DNA of 64,000 nucleotides from Sporolactobacillus laevolacticus DSM 442 (lineage in GTDB: Bacteria; Bacillota; Bacilli; Bacillales; Sporolactobacillaceae), in contig NZ_AWTC01000008.1 of the NCBI RefSeq assembly GCF_000497245.1, positions 1 to 64,000 of the forward strand, written 5' to 3'. Of this stretch, positions 17,429 to 26,947 are shown one piece after another (position 1 is the stretch's first letter; each line of letters begins with the position of its first letter). A model generated the notes under the pieces. That model had not been told where the DNA came from and did no database searches. It saw only the letters and a program-made list of their open reading frames with translations. Made by a program: the position numbers and the translations under genes.

Positions 17429-17827
17429 ATGGATGAACGGCGGATTGGCTCGCTCAGGTTCACAATCGACTTTAGCCAGCCGCTTTATGAACAAATACTT
17501 TCTCAGATGCGCAGTTTAATCGCAAAAGGAGAGATTGATGTGGGAGAGAAGATTCCCTCTGTCCGTGAAATGGCGCATGAATTGAAAATAAATCCTAACA
17601 CAGTGATGCATGCCTATCAAGAACTGGAGCGGGACGGACTGACGGAAAAACGGCGTGGTCAGGGCACATTTGTTACGAATTCTGTAACTCAGATCAGGCA
17701 TTTTAAAGAACGGCTGGCCCTGGACTACACACGCGAGTTCTTGCTCAACATGCGAAATCTCGGTTTCAGACCGGATGAGATTGAAGCCTATCTAGAGAAG
17801 CTTACTCATGGGAAAGGGGGACTCTGA
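17429..17827 (+). CDS. ytrA: GntR/YtrA-family repressor
   Basis: A 132-residue regulator with an N-terminal GntR winged helix (LYEQILSQMRSLIAKGEI, EKIPSVREMAHELKINPNTV, YQELERDGL, RRGQGTFV) and the short helical C-terminal tail of the YtrA subfamily, about 50 residues, too small for a ligand-binding domain. GGAGG is eight bases before the ATG. The promoter carries a matching palindromic operator. In B. subtilis, YtrA controls ABC genes and responds to cell-wall antibiotics; a similar role here is inferred. Confidence 0.92.
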   Translation: MDERRIGSLRFTIDFSQPLYEQILSQMRSLIAKGEIDVGEKIPSVREMAHELKINPNTVMHAYQELERDGLTEKRRGQGTFVTNSVTQIRHFKERLALDYTREFLLNMRNLGFRPDEIEAYLEKLTHGKGGL

Positions 17828-17828
17828 A

Positions 17829-18527
17829 TTGACGGAATCAATTATTGTCTCAGAACATTTAGTAAAGCACTATGACAAAAAAAGAGCAATTGACGATCTG
17901 AGCCTCACTATCAAAAAGGGGCATGTGACTGCCATTCTCGGTTCAAATGGTGCCGGAAAGTCAACGTTCTTCCGAATGATCACAGGAATCGTTCGCCCAG
18001 ATAGCGGTACACTGTCTGTTCTTGGTGAAAATGCAGGATGGCATACGAATGCAAAGATTGCCTATCTTCCTGACCGAGCACGCTGGTATAACAATTATAC
18101 AGCAGAGCAAAGTTTTGATTTGGCCGCTCGGTTATTGCTAGGATTCGATAAATCTGAAGCCATACGCTTTGCCGAACTGATGAGGCTTCCGCTCGATTTA
18201 AAAGTCGACGGTATGTCAAAAGGCCAGGAAGCTCGGCTCATGCTTATTCTTTGTATTGCCCGTAATGTGCCGCTCGTCGTACTCGACGAACCGTTCTCCG
18301 GAATTGATGCAGCATCACGAGAACGCATTATGGAAGCCTTAATTGATGCGATCAGCGAAAAGGAGCAGACTTTACTGATCAGCACACATGAAATCCATGA
18401 AGCTGAGGGTCTGTTTGATGATGTGATTTTCTTTCAGAATGGGCATGTCCTACTCTCAGGTGAAGCAGAAGAATTGCGCCGGAAGTATGGATCGATTGAC
18501 ACACTTTCACGGAAACTGAGTGATTAG
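17829..18527 (+). CDS. ABC transporter ATPase, YtrB-like
   Basis: A 232-residue ATPase with Walker A GSNGAGKST, Walker B LVVLDEPFSG and the switch His in LISTHEIHEAE. The signature is MSKGQ rather than LSGGQ, as in several small exporter ATPases. The frame extends to an ATG at 17808 inside the repressor gene, but TTG 17829 has AAAGGGGG seven bases upstream and starts one base after the repressor stop. It probably pairs with the membrane protein that follows. Confidence 0.88.
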   Translation: MTESIIVSEHLVKHYDKKRAIDDLSLTIKKGHVTAILGSNGAGKSTFFRMITGIVRPDSGTLSVLGENAGWHTNAKIAYLPDRARWYNNYTAEQSFDLAARLLLGFDKSEAIRFAELMRLPLDLKVDGMSKGQEARLMLILCIARNVPLVVLDEPFSGIDAASRERIMEALIDAISEKEQTLLISTHEIHEAEGLFDDVIFFQNGHVLLSGEAEELRRKYGSIDTLSRKLSD

Positions 18528-18538
18528 GAGGTAAAATC

Positions 18539-19276
18539 ATGGACGCTCGTCACGAACAGCCGCTTAAAACGTTGTTTCTACATGAATTAAAAAGACGGCG
18601 AGAAAATGGAAGAAAAGGAATAAACGCGCAATGGCGTCTCGTTTATTTCTTTTCCTTCATTGTGATCGCGATGATTCTGACAATCTATTTTAATCTGATC
18701 TACCATGTTCAACTCAAATATATTTGGAATATTTGCTGGGGTATCCCCTGGATGATTTTTGGGTTATCCATTTCTCTGATTCATCGTGAATGGAGAAATG
18801 AGACTGTCGGCTGGTGGCTAACGTTTCCCTACCCGCGCAGCACATTGGTTGCCGCCAAATTTTGGGCAATGCTCGTTCGCGGGGTAAGCCTAGCATGCAG
18901 CATTCTTTTACTGATTATCGTTTTCGGAGCTTTTGCGACTCTTGTCAGTAGCACACTTTCATTCGGCGACTTTCTTGCTTTTATCAAATCTGGGCTTATC
19001 CCTATCCTTTTGGATCTTGCTGCCCTTCCTCTCGCAGTCGGTGCCGGACTGATTCTCGGCACACTCGGACGGACTAAGCTTCGTCCGGCAATGCCGCTTT
19101 TCTGGATCATATGGGGGCTTTCATGGGGGCTCAGCGGTTCTGCCGGATGGTTTGAGCCGTTAAGCCAATTTAAAATTCCTATCGAACTTGTTGCAGCAAT
19201 TATCGGAAGCTGGTTATTAACCTGGATACTCATTCTACTTGCTTCCTGGCTGCTTGAGAAAAAATTGGATCTTTAA
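18539..19276 (+). CDS. ABC permease-like membrane protein
   Basis: A 245-residue protein with about six hydrophobic helices after a basic N-terminal tail (LKRRRENGRKG). TTAGGAGG lies before the ATG, 11 bases after the ATPase stop. No catalytic motif is present. Position and topology suggest the membrane partner of the first ATPase. Confidence 0.75.
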   Translation: MDARHEQPLKTLFLHELKRRRENGRKGINAQWRLVYFFSFIVIAMILTIYFNLIYHVQLKYIWNICWGIPWMIFGLSISLIHREWRNETVGWWLTFPYPRSTLVAAKFWAMLVRGVSLACSILLLIIVFGAFATLVSSTLSFGDFLAFIKSGLIPILLDLAALPLAVGAGLILGTLGRTKLRPAMPLFWIIWGLSWGLSGSAGWFEPLSQFKIPIELVAAIIGSWLLTWILILLASWLLEKKLDL

Positions 19277-19290
19277 GAAGGAGAATACAG

Positions 19291-19812
19291 ATGAACGAAC
19301 AATCATGGATGATCATTGTAGCACTTATCTTATTCGTCATTTATCGACGGATTCGCCGTAATATAGGCTGGCAGCTTATGCGCCAAAAACGGATGATCAC
19401 GCGCATCACAATTTTCGCCATCATCGGCTTCTTGTTTTTGATCGGGAGTGCCTTTCATCCGATTAGTTTACTTTCAGACGCTTTAGGAATCGCCGCCGGG
19501 GTTTTACTCGCCGTCTACAGCGCAAAAATCACGCATATGGAGCAACGGGATCAACAGTGGCATTACCGCCCGAATGTTTGGATCGGCAGTCTGGTCAGCG
19601 CACTGTTTCTCGGACGCCTTTTCTTCAGATTTTACGGACTTTACACAAGCGGACTCCTTCAAGGCAACGCTGCAAACCCGCAGCAGATCAATCAAGTCGG
19701 CAACTCCTGGACAGCTGGTTTGCTGCTCATTATCTTTGCCTATTATATTGTTTACTATATTTTTCTTTTACGGAAACATAAACAACTCGTAGAAACAGCA
19801 GAAACAAGATGA
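19291..19812 (+). CDS. CcdC-like (DUF1453) membrane protein
   Basis: A 173-residue protein with about four membrane helices. The pattern of a first helix followed by RRIRRNIGWQLMRQKRM, then GIAAGVLLAVYSAK and HYRPNVWIG, resembles the CcdC/DUF1453 family. Function of that family is unknown. It lies between two ABC modules with gaps of 14 and 19 bases, so it is in the same operon. AAGGAG precedes the ATG. Confidence 0.65.
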   Translation: MNEQSWMIIVALILFVIYRRIRRNIGWQLMRQKRMITRITIFAIIGFLFLIGSAFHPISLLSDALGIAAGVLLAVYSAKITHMEQRDQQWHYRPNVWIGSLVSALFLGRLFFRFYGLYTSGLLQGNAANPQQINQVGNSWTAGLLLIIFAYYIVYYIFLLRKHKQLVETAETR

Positions 19813-19831
19813 TTTAATGGGAGGGATCACA

Positions 19832-20749
19832 TTGGAACCGATTCTCGACATTCAAAAATTGACGAAGAGATATGGGCCGAAAGCCGCTTTGGACAATGTT
19901 TCATTTTCAATTGCCAAGGGCTCTTGTTTCGGACTTCTCGGACCAAATGGTGCCGGAAAGTCTACGACTATGAAAATATTAACTGGTATTCTAAGCGCCG
20001 ACAGCGGAAGTGTTCATGTTTTTGGAATCAATGCATTTAAACAACAACGAAACGTTCAAAGGCAGGTCGGGTATGTCCCTCAGGAAATTACGCTTTATGA
20101 TAAATTAAGTGCGAATGACAATCTTGAGTTTTTTGGCAGGCTTTACGGAATCAAAGGCCAGCTTCTAAAAAAGAGGATACATGATGTTCTACTAGAAACA
20201 GGTTTGCTTGATCGTGCAAAAGATCCGGTAAAAAGCTTCTCCGGAGGAATGAAACGAAGAATTAATATTGCATGCGCGCTTCTTCATCAGCCGAAACTGC
20301 TGATCCTGGATGAACCGACGGTCGGCATTGATCCGCAATCGCGCAACCATATTTTTGAAATGATCCGCCATTTGCGGGACAACGGTGTAACGATCATTTA
20401 TTCCACACACTACATGGAAGAAGTTGAAGTACTCTGTGATGACATCGCCATTATCGATCAAGGGAAGGTGATCGCTCAAGGCACGCTTGACGAATTGTTT
20501 GCCAGCTATGCACAAAAAGCGGTTTTTGTTGAGGCGGAGGGCCCGTTTCAACCAGACTCAATCCATGCAATTAAAAAAAGCTATCCGCGAAATCACGGAT
20601 GGGTACTCGAAACCGACCAGCCGATCGAAGTCATGAAAACCATACTGGATGCACAGCAGTCAGAGCTAAAGCTAAAAGCAATTGAAATGATCAGACCATC
20701 CCTTGAGGATGTATTCCTGTCATTGACCGGAACACGACTGAGAGACTAA
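19832..20749 (+). CDS. ABC exporter ATPase, drug-resistance type
   Basis: A 305-residue ATPase with Walker A GPNGAGKST, signature SFSGGMKRR, Walker B LLILDEPTVGID and YSTHYMEEVE. The C-terminal extension (about 70 residues) is of the DrrA/CcmA type. An ATG at 19817 is in frame, but TTG 19832 has GGGAGG seven bases upstream and matches the family start. It pairs with the ABC-2 permease after it. Confidence 0.9.
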   Translation: MEPILDIQKLTKRYGPKAALDNVSFSIAKGSCFGLLGPNGAGKSTTMKILTGILSADSGSVHVFGINAFKQQRNVQRQVGYVPQEITLYDKLSANDNLEFFGRLYGIKGQLLKKRIHDVLLETGLLDRAKDPVKSFSGGMKRRINIACALLHQPKLLILDEPTVGIDPQSRNHIFEMIRHLRDNGVTIIYSTHYMEEVEVLCDDIAIIDQGKVIAQGTLDELFASYAQKAVFVEAEGPFQPDSIHAIKKSYPRNHGWVLETDQPIEVMKTILDAQQSELKLKAIEMIRPSLEDVFLSLTGTRLRD

Positions 20750-20764
20750 AGGAGTTGAACTCAA

Positions 20765-21907
20765 ATGATAAATATTGTCCTCAAAGAATTTAAATTAATG
20801 ATTAAAGAAAAAGGCAACGTCTTCTTTCTCCTGATCATGCCGCTCTTGTTCATTGTCGCTTTCGGATCGATTTTCAATCAATCGAGTGTCGACTCCATAA
20901 CGGTCCACGTACGTGATCAGGATCATTCATCTGCGTCAAAAGCTTTTGTAAAACAGATCAAAAGTTTAAAAGGATTTAAAGTAAAAAAAGACGAGAATTC
21001 TTCACTATCCTCTCAAATTAAAAAAATAAAAGACGGTGATCTTTCGTCTTTAATTGTCATTGATAAGGGCTTTGAACAAAAGCTCGTCCAAGGGAAGGGA
21101 ACCATTCGCTTCTATCAGGATAGCGCCCAGGCAAGTACGACAGCCCCTATCCAAGCAATACTTCACAATATGGCTAATCAGTATCGCGACCAAAAGATCG
21201 CACAATCGCTTCAATCAAAAGGGCTGAATCAATCCCAAATCAGCCAGACACTTGCCCCGCCAATCCAAGTAGAACAAATCTCTGAAAACAGCAAGCATGT
21301 CGATTTTATGACCCAAATTGTACCTGGCTATACCGTCATGTTCGTTTTCTTTATCATGATCTCGATGCTGCAACGATTCATTAAAGAGAAGGAGTCCGGG
21401 ATGATCGCTCGCCTTCAGGGGACCCCATTGGGTTCGGCCAATTATCTGGTCGGCATGTGGATTCCGCCGTTCATTTCCGTCCTGATTCAATGCACGGTGC
21501 TGCTTGCCTGCGGAAAGATTTTCTATCATCTTCATCTTGGTGATCCTTTGGCTATCTCTCTGATCGTCGTCAGTCTCGCGTTCTGCGGAACTGGGCTTGG
21601 CCTAGGCCTTTCCATGATCGCCCGCAGCCAGAATCAGGGCATTGGCATTACGCAGCTGATCACACTTGGCGGCGCAATCGTCGCAGGATTATGGTTCCCC
21701 ACTGAACTTCTCCCTTCATTTGTCCAGAAGATCGGCTATTTTACGCCACAGTATTGGGCAATGCAGGGCTTTCAAGATGTGATGCTACGCGATGCCGGTC
21801 TCAGTACCATCTGGCTTAATCTTCTGCTTCTGATTTTGTTTGGCTTATTTGGCCTTGTTATTGCTCTGTTCCGATTCAAGCCATTCATCCGTTCAGCAGC
21901 TCATTGA
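20765..21907 (+). CDS. ABC-2 type permease
   Basis: A 380-residue ABC-2 membrane protein. One helix near residues 20-40 is followed by a large extracellular domain (about residues 45-185) and five or six helices. The motif PLGSANYLVGMW follows the cytoplasmic KEKESGMIARLQGTP segment typical of drug or lantibiotic exporters. AAAGGAG precedes the ATG. It is the last gene of the YtrA operon and partners the preceding ATPase. Substrate unknown; export of peptides, drugs or lipids is likely. Confidence 0.88.
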   Translation: MINIVLKEFKLMIKEKGNVFFLLIMPLLFIVAFGSIFNQSSVDSITVHVRDQDHSSASKAFVKQIKSLKGFKVKKDENSSLSSQIKKIKDGDLSSLIVIDKGFEQKLVQGKGTIRFYQDSAQASTTAPIQAILHNMANQYRDQKIAQSLQSKGLNQSQISQTLAPPIQVEQISENSKHVDFMTQIVPGYTVMFVFFIMISMLQRFIKEKESGMIARLQGTPLGSANYLVGMWIPPFISVLIQCTVLLACGKIFYHLHLGDPLAISLIVVSLAFCGTGLGLGLSMIARSQNQGIGITQLITLGGAIVAGLWFPTELLPSFVQKIGYFTPQYWAMQGFQDVMLRDAGLSTIWLNLLLLILFGLFGLVIALFRFKPFIRSAAH

Positions 21908-21937
21908 TTCACTCAATCCATCGTATTCATAAACGAC

Positions 21938-21976
21938 AAACTCTCCGCTAAGGAAATGGCTCTTGGCGGAGAGTTT
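21938..21976. terminator. Bidirectional terminator, ABC operon / ung
   Basis: AAACTCTCCGC (21938-21948) and GCGGAGAGTTT (21966-21976) pair perfectly. The T-run on the plus side is broken (TTTGATTT). On the minus side ung ends at 21980. Confidence 0.8.
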
Positions 21977-21979
21977 GAT

Positions 21980-22681
21980 TTATACCTTAGAAAGATCCGG
22001 TTCTTCGATAGAAACCTGCCAGTTAATCGGCTCTGCGCCGGCCTGTTCTAAATACTGATTGGTCCGCGAAAAGGGATGGCTGCCGAAGAATCCATAGCGC
22101 GCAGAGAAAGGGCTTGGATGCGGCGACTTGATAATAAAATGCCGCTTATTGGTAATCAACTCTTCTTTTGTCTGCGCATGACGCCCCCACAGGATAAACA
22201 CGATTGGCTGATCTCTGTCATTGAGATCGCGAATCACTGCGTCGGTGAACTGTTCCCAACCCATTCCTTTATGGGAATTCGCGGCACCTCGCCGAACGGA
22301 GAGCACAGTGTTCAATAAAAGTACGCCTTGACGTGCCCATTCAATCAAGCATCCGTGATTCGGGATCGTACAGCTCAGATCATCCCGTAATTCTTTGAAG
22401 ATGTTCTGCAAGGAAGGCGGCTGCCTGACTCCAGGCATAACTGAAAAACTGAGTCCATGTGCCTGTCCTGGTTCATGGTATGGGTCCTGGCCGAGAATGA
22501 CCACTTTGACTTTCTCATAGGGCGTATAATTTAGCGCGTTGAACAGGTCATACATATCAGGATATACAGTTTGGCTTGAATATTCTTCCTTTAGAAATTG
22601 CCGCAGCTTTTGATAATAATCCTTCTCAAATTCAGGTTCCAAAAGCGGCTCCCAATCATTTTTCAAAATGTGCTTCCCCAC
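21980..22681 (-). CDS. ung: Uracil-DNA glycosylase
   Basis: A family-1 UDG that removes uracil from DNA. Signs are [18 protein letters not shown] (catalytic Asp66), [22 protein letters not shown] and the [13 protein letters not shown] motif with the catalytic His. About 232 residues from GTG 22681, which has GAGAGGTG seven bases upstream. TTG 22666 (giving M-K-N-D-W) is also possible. An ATG at 22771 is in frame but adds 30 unrelated residues and overlaps the upstream gene. Confidence 0.94.
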   Translation of the reverse strand: MGKHILKNDWEPLLEPEFEKDYYQKLRQFLKEEYSSQTVYPDMYDLFNALNYTPYEKVKVVILGQDPYHEPGQAHGLSFSVMPGVRQPPSLQNIFKELRDDLSCTIPNHGCLIEWARQGVLLLNTVLSVRRGAANSHKGMGWEQFTDAVIRDLNDRDQPIVFILWGRHAQTKEELITNKRHFIIKSPHPSPFSARYGFFGSHPFSRTNQYLEQAGAEPINWQVSIEEPDLSKV

Positions 22682-22752
22682 GTTCGTGCACCTCTCTGAT
22701 TTATGAAATAGCCATTGCCCGCCGGCTTCGATTTTTTTGTCGATGAAAGTCT

Positions 22753-24318
22753 CTAATAGATCAGTTTCCAATTGTGGTCCACTTTGGCCTTAATCACTTT
22801 CTTTTCAAGCACCTCATTGGCAATAAGTTCCGTCACGTCGACCGGTATGTCCTTAATGACCGGCTTATTGCTGAACATCGCATAGTCTCCGCCACCGACG
22901 GCTCTATAATTATTCATCACCACATCGTAATGTTGAGTCATTTTAACCGGTACTCCATGATAGTCCAGCTTCACAATCCGATTACCAGCCGGACGTGAAA
23001 TATCAATAATATAGTCAATACCTTCCCACATGTCATAATTATAATGCTGCGGTTTCGGGTCCGTAAATGCTTTGCTAACCTCGATCAAGCCGCCACTATA
23101 CGTTTTAAAATAAGACGCTGAACGTTCAAGGGCATCCCGCATGTCCTGCCCGGTTATTCTGATCACCCGCAAGGTATTGGGATAAATATAATTAGCGACA
23201 ATATCGCGCATCGAAACATTTTCGGGCATACCCGGTGACTCATTATTGAATAAGGCAGTGGAGGAAATATCCATGCCTGATGCTTTCATTTGAAGTCGAT
23301 TAATAAACTCGATCAAGGGGTGGTCTTCAGTGCGGACCTTCATCGGATCACGAACAAGCATATCGCCTTCAATCTTACCTAGCGGTTGATCGAGCCAGTT
23401 CTGTGCATCCTTTTCATAGTCTCCCACCTTGTTCAGGAGACCGGCATCCGCCTCTACGCCGGCCACAGAAATGAGTTCAGACATCTTGCGCGTGATGTGC
23501 CAACGCTCTTGTTGCTTTTCAAGTTCTAGAGTCACCTTGCCCAGATGTGTGCCATTGCAGCCTGGCTGGATCACCGTCACACCATTAACAGCACTCCCAT
23601 AGATCATCCGGTGCTGATGTCCCGTTAATAGCGCGTCAATATCAGGAACCTCCTGACAGATTTGGTAGGCCTGATTTTCCCCCTTTAGCTCCTCAATCGC
23701 TTTACCAGTATCGAGATCACGGCCAAACCCACCATGGTATGAAAGAACAACCACATCTGCTTTCTTCTCTTTTTTCAAAAAAGGCACCCATTTATTTGCC
23801 GTTTCAACTGGATCTTCAAAGCGCATGCCGGTTATATGTTCTGCTTTCTCCCAGTTCGGAACATATTTAGTGGTCAAGCCAAGAACGGCGACGCGTACCC
23901 CTTGATCAAAACTCTTGATAATATACGGTTTACCAAAAAAGGGTTCGCCTGTCGATTGATTGACAATATTAGCTGCTAGCCATGGAAATTTAGAATCAGA
24001 CACTGCCCGATCTAAAATGTCACGTCCAAAATTGAACTCGTGATTGCCGAAAACGGCACAGTCATAGTTTAATTCATTGGCAATCACAGCCATCGGATTC
24101 GGTCTGCTTTTGTCAAATCGTGCATAATAATAGAGCAGCGGTGTTCCCTGAATCATGTCACCATTATCAATCAGCATCGTAGACGGATTACCAGCACGCT
24201 CATTCTTTATAAGGGTCGCAATTTTCCCCATACCGACATCTTTAGGCTTGTTATCCGCGTAACTTAGCGGATATATGCTGCCATGGACATCACTTGTCTC
24301 CAAAATGACCAGTTTCAT
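22753..24318 (-). CDS. 5'-nucleotidase / cyclic-nucleotide phosphodiesterase family enzyme
   Basis: About 521 residues in two domains: a calcineurin-like metallophosphatase ([37 protein letters not shown]) and a 5'-nucleotidase C-terminal substrate domain (from about residue 320, with YRAVGGGDY). The best match in kind is 2',3'-cyclic-nucleotide 2'-phosphodiesterase/3'-nucleotidase (CpdB/YfkN). It has no signal peptide or wall anchor, so it should be cytosolic, unlike CpdB, UshA and YfkN. ATG 24318 ([10 protein letters not shown]) fits the domain start; the frame extends upstream to 24393. It may be co-transcribed with ung. Confidence 0.87.
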   Translation of the reverse strand: MKLVILETSDVHGSIYPLSYADNKPKDVGMGKIATLIKNERAGNPSTMLIDNGDMIQGTPLLYYYARFDKSRPNPMAVIANELNYDCAVFGNHEFNFGRDILDRAVSDSKFPWLAANIVNQSTGEPFFGKPYIIKSFDQGVRVAVLGLTTKYVPNWEKAEHITGMRFEDPVETANKWVPFLKKEKKADVVVLSYHGGFGRDLDTGKAIEELKGENQAYQICQEVPDIDALLTGHQHRMIYGSAVNGVTVIQPGCNGTHLGKVTLELEKQQERWHITRKMSELISVAGVEADAGLLNKVGDYEKDAQNWLDQPLGKIEGDMLVRDPMKVRTEDHPLIEFINRLQMKASGMDISSTALFNNESPGMPENVSMRDIVANYIYPNTLRVIRITGQDMRDALERSASYFKTYSGGLIEVSKAFTDPKPQHYNYDMWEGIDYIIDISRPAGNRIVKLDYHGVPVKMTQHYDVVMNNYRAVGGGDYAMFSNKPVIKDIPVDVTELIANEVLEKKVIKAKVDHNWKLIY

Positions 24319-24639
24319 TGCCTCACCATCCACCTCTCGTTCCTCTTCAATACTATCATGCTGTGGCGACTTTTGGCTTAAAAAATGAAACACAGCTTCA
24401 CAAAATCAGTAAGGGCTGTCAATAATTGCACTATTGATGTCATTAATTTGATAGGTTTGTTATTTTTTATGTTATGGCGATATAATTTCATAGTTCTGTA
24501 GACCTGCAGATTGATTGCAAATCCTTTATAATAGATACTGAATGTGCTCATTTGGACAGCCTGCATGGAATCGGCAGCGCTGGAATATATTCTTTTATCG
24601 CTAGGTCCTGTCACGGATTTTATGGAGGTGTAATCTTTG
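24319..24639 (+). promoter_or_regulatory. Intergenic region with two pbpC promoters
   Basis: Two plus-strand -10 boxes are visible. TTGTTA (24457-24462) with TATAAT (24481-24486) is spaced 18 bp. A second TATAAT (24527-24532) has only a weak -35 (CTGCAG, 24504-24509). The leader before pbpC is about 105-150 bases. No gene is seen; a minus-strand frame (24378-24701) overlapping the pbpC start is not credible. Confidence 0.5.
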
Positions 24640-26661
24640 ATGAACTTACGTAAGTTTTCGATCCTCTCCATTCTTTTACTTGCCGTTCTCGTCGCACTCA
24701 CTGCGTGCGGTAATCATCAACCGACAGCAAAAGAACGCATGGATGACTATGTTAAGGCATGGCAGAAACAAGATTTTTCCAAAATGTACGGCCTTCTCTC
24801 AAAACAATCGCAAAAAAGTGTCAAGAAATCCGATTTTATCGCTCGGTACAAACGTATTTATGAAGGTATTGAAGCCGGTAAAATGACAGCGACGGTGACC
24901 GATGGCAAGAAAAGCACTGACGGCGCTGTCCATCTTAATGCATCACTATCGACAGTCGCAGGTCCCGTGAAGTTTTCACAGAACATTCAATTGAAAAAAG
25001 AGAAGAGAAAAGACACAGCAAACTGGTACGTCAATTGGACGCCCAGTATGATTCTTCCTGGCATGAACGCAGACTCGAAAGTTCGTGTCGACACACTGCC
25101 TAGCACTCGTGGTGAAATTGTCGACCGCAACGGTAAGCCGTTGGCGATCAACGGCACAGCCGCGCGTATTGATCTTATTCCTGGAAAAATGGGTACGGAC
25201 AGTGACAAGACTCAGACCATCCAGACTTTGACGAAGCTGCTTGGCGTCAGCAAAGAGCAGATCGATACCGCACTTGCAGCTTCCTGGGTTAAAGTTGACA
25301 GCCTTGTACCGATCACAACCGTTGATGCTACAAAAACAGACCTTATTAAAAAGGTTACTCAACTGCCTGGGGTCGTCAAAACCGACGTTAACAGCAGAGT
25401 ATATCCGGATAATAATGCCAGTGCACATCTGATTGGTTATGTAGGAAATATGACAGCGGAGCTTCTGAAAAAGCATCCGAATGAAGGTTATAATGCGAAC
25501 TCTGTGATTGGTAAAACAGGGCTCGAACTCCTATTCGAAAAACAACTCCGCCAGCGCGATGGTGCATCGATTATCCGGCTTGATTCGACCGGTGCTGAAG
25601 TGGGGACCATTGCCAAGAAAGAACCAGTCAACGGACAGAATATTCAACTGACGATCGACCGCAACGTTCAGGACGCCATGTACAGCCAGCTCAAAAAAGA
25701 CGCAGGAACCGGTGTTGCGATTGATCCAAGAAATGGTGACATACTAGGCCTTGTCAGCGCACCCTCTTACAATCCCAATGATTTTGTCCTTGGCATGTCT
25801 TCCAGTGCTTATAAAAAACTGAGTGATGATCCAAAACAACCATTGTTGAATCGTTTTACGACCGCAACTGCTCCTGGTTCTACATTTAAAGCGTTAACCG
25901 CAGCCATTGCATTGACCCACAAATCTATCGATCCTAATCAAGCTGTAGCGATTAATGGGACAAAATGGCAGGCGAACAAATCTTGGGGCGATTATTATGT
26001 AACGCGGCTTGATCATGATCCTGAAGTGAATCTGCAAGAAGCGTTGTATCGCTCAGATAATATTTATTTCGCTCAAGCAGCGCTTAAGATTGGCGGATCA
26101 ACGTTCGCAAGCGATGCTAAAAAGTTTGGTTTTGGCGAAACATTGCCGATACAATATCCGATGCGCAAATCTACGATCTCGAATAACGGCAAACTTGATA
26201 GCCAGACACTGCTCGCCAACTCAGGTTATGGGCAGGGCCAAGTCACTGTTAATCCGCTTCATTTGTCTTTAATCTATTCCGCCTTCGTTAATGATGGCAG
26301 CATGATTAAACCAAGGCTAATCAAAACAAACGATCCGCCAACTTTCTGGAAGAAAAATGTTATGTCACCAGAGATCGCACAACTGCTGAACAAAGACCTG
26401 ATTGAAGTAGTTAACAACTCGGCGGGAACCGCTCATGATGCGAAGATCAACGGAATCACTCTAGCCGGAAAAACAGGTACACCTGAGTTCAAAAAGAAAC
26501 AGGGAAAATCCGGACGTGAAAATGGCTGGTTTGTTGCTTACAATACAGATAATCCTCAATTAATGGTTACCATGGTCGTTGAAAATACGCAAAAACATGG
26601 TGGCAGCCACTATGTAACTCCGAAGGTTAAAAAAGTGTTTGAAGATGTGCTGAAGCCGTAA
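24640..26661 (+). CDS. pbpC: Penicillin-binding protein 3 (PbpC-like, MecA-N type)
   Basis: A 673-residue class B transpeptidase that cross-links peptidoglycan. In order: lipoprotein signal with lipobox LTAC, a MecA-type NTF2-like N-terminal domain (to about residue 145), a dimerisation domain (STRGEIVDRNGKPLA), then the transpeptidase with SxxK in APGSTFKAL (Ser414), SDN in YRSDNIYF and KTGT in LAGKTGTPE. B. subtilis PbpC (PBP3) has the same plan, and S. aureus PBP2a shares it, so low beta-lactam affinity is possible but not shown. TATGGAGGTG precedes the start; TTG 24637 and ATG 24640 are adjacent and either may be used. Confidence 0.93.
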   Translation: MNLRKFSILSILLLAVLVALTACGNHQPTAKERMDDYVKAWQKQDFSKMYGLLSKQSQKSVKKSDFIARYKRIYEGIEAGKMTATVTDGKKSTDGAVHLNASLSTVAGPVKFSQNIQLKKEKRKDTANWYVNWTPSMILPGMNADSKVRVDTLPSTRGEIVDRNGKPLAINGTAARIDLIPGKMGTDSDKTQTIQTLTKLLGVSKEQIDTALAASWVKVDSLVPITTVDATKTDLIKKVTQLPGVVKTDVNSRVYPDNNASAHLIGYVGNMTAELLKKHPNEGYNANSVIGKTGLELLFEKQLRQRDGASIIRLDSTGAEVGTIAKKEPVNGQNIQLTIDRNVQDAMYSQLKKDAGTGVAIDPRNGDILGLVSAPSYNPNDFVLGMSSSAYKKLSDDPKQPLLNRFTTATAPGSTFKALTAAIALTHKSIDPNQAVAINGTKWQANKSWGDYYVTRLDHDPEVNLQEALYRSDNIYFAQAALKIGGSTFASDAKKFGFGETLPIQYPMRKSTISNNGKLDSQTLLANSGYGQGQVTVNPLHLSLIYSAFVNDGSMIKPRLIKTNDPPTFWKKNVMSPEIAQLLNKDLIEVVNNSAGTAHDAKINGITLAGKTGTPEFKKKQGKSGRENGWFVAYNTDNPQLMVTMVVENTQKHGGSHYVTPKVKKVFEDVLKP

Positions 26662-26700
26662 CCAAACCGAGATTGAAGGGCTCTCGGTGCTTACAGCGTT

Positions 26701-26779
26701 TATCGATCAGTAAATATATCGATCACTTTCAAAATTTTATCGATCGTTTCCAAAAATATATCGATCAGTTTACTTTTCA
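26701..26779. repeat. Four TATCGATC units, mostly 21-bp period
   Basis: TATCGATC occurs at 26701, 26717, 26738 and 26759, so the last three are exactly 21 bp apart. Units continue with A/G-C/G-TTT and A-rich tails. The array lies between converging pbpC and ptsI. It shares layout, but not sequence, with the 17241-17324 array. Confidence 0.8.
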
Positions 26780-26892
26780 GAGAGTAAAATTCTAGATAGA
26801 TAGTAAGTTCTGGCTTGATTTCCCGCTTCAAAGCAATCGCATACTGATGAAGTAATGGCCAACAGCTAATTCAGATTTTAATAAAAACAAAA

Positions 26893-26935
26893 AAACCGGA
26901 CAGGTTCGCTTCAATGAGAAGCGCCTGTCCGGTTT
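26893..26935 (-). terminator. Terminator after ptsI
   Basis: AAACCGGACAGG (26893-26904) pairs perfectly with CCTGTCCGGTTT (26924-26935). CGCTTC/GAAGCG extend the stem. On the minus strand it runs into seven T. Confidence 0.95.
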
Positions 26936-26947
26936 CTTAATATCTTG

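Noticed and set aside
24378-24701. Minus-strand open frame of 107 codons across the pbpC start
   Set aside because: It is antisense to the pbpC promoter and signal peptide and has no ribosome site.
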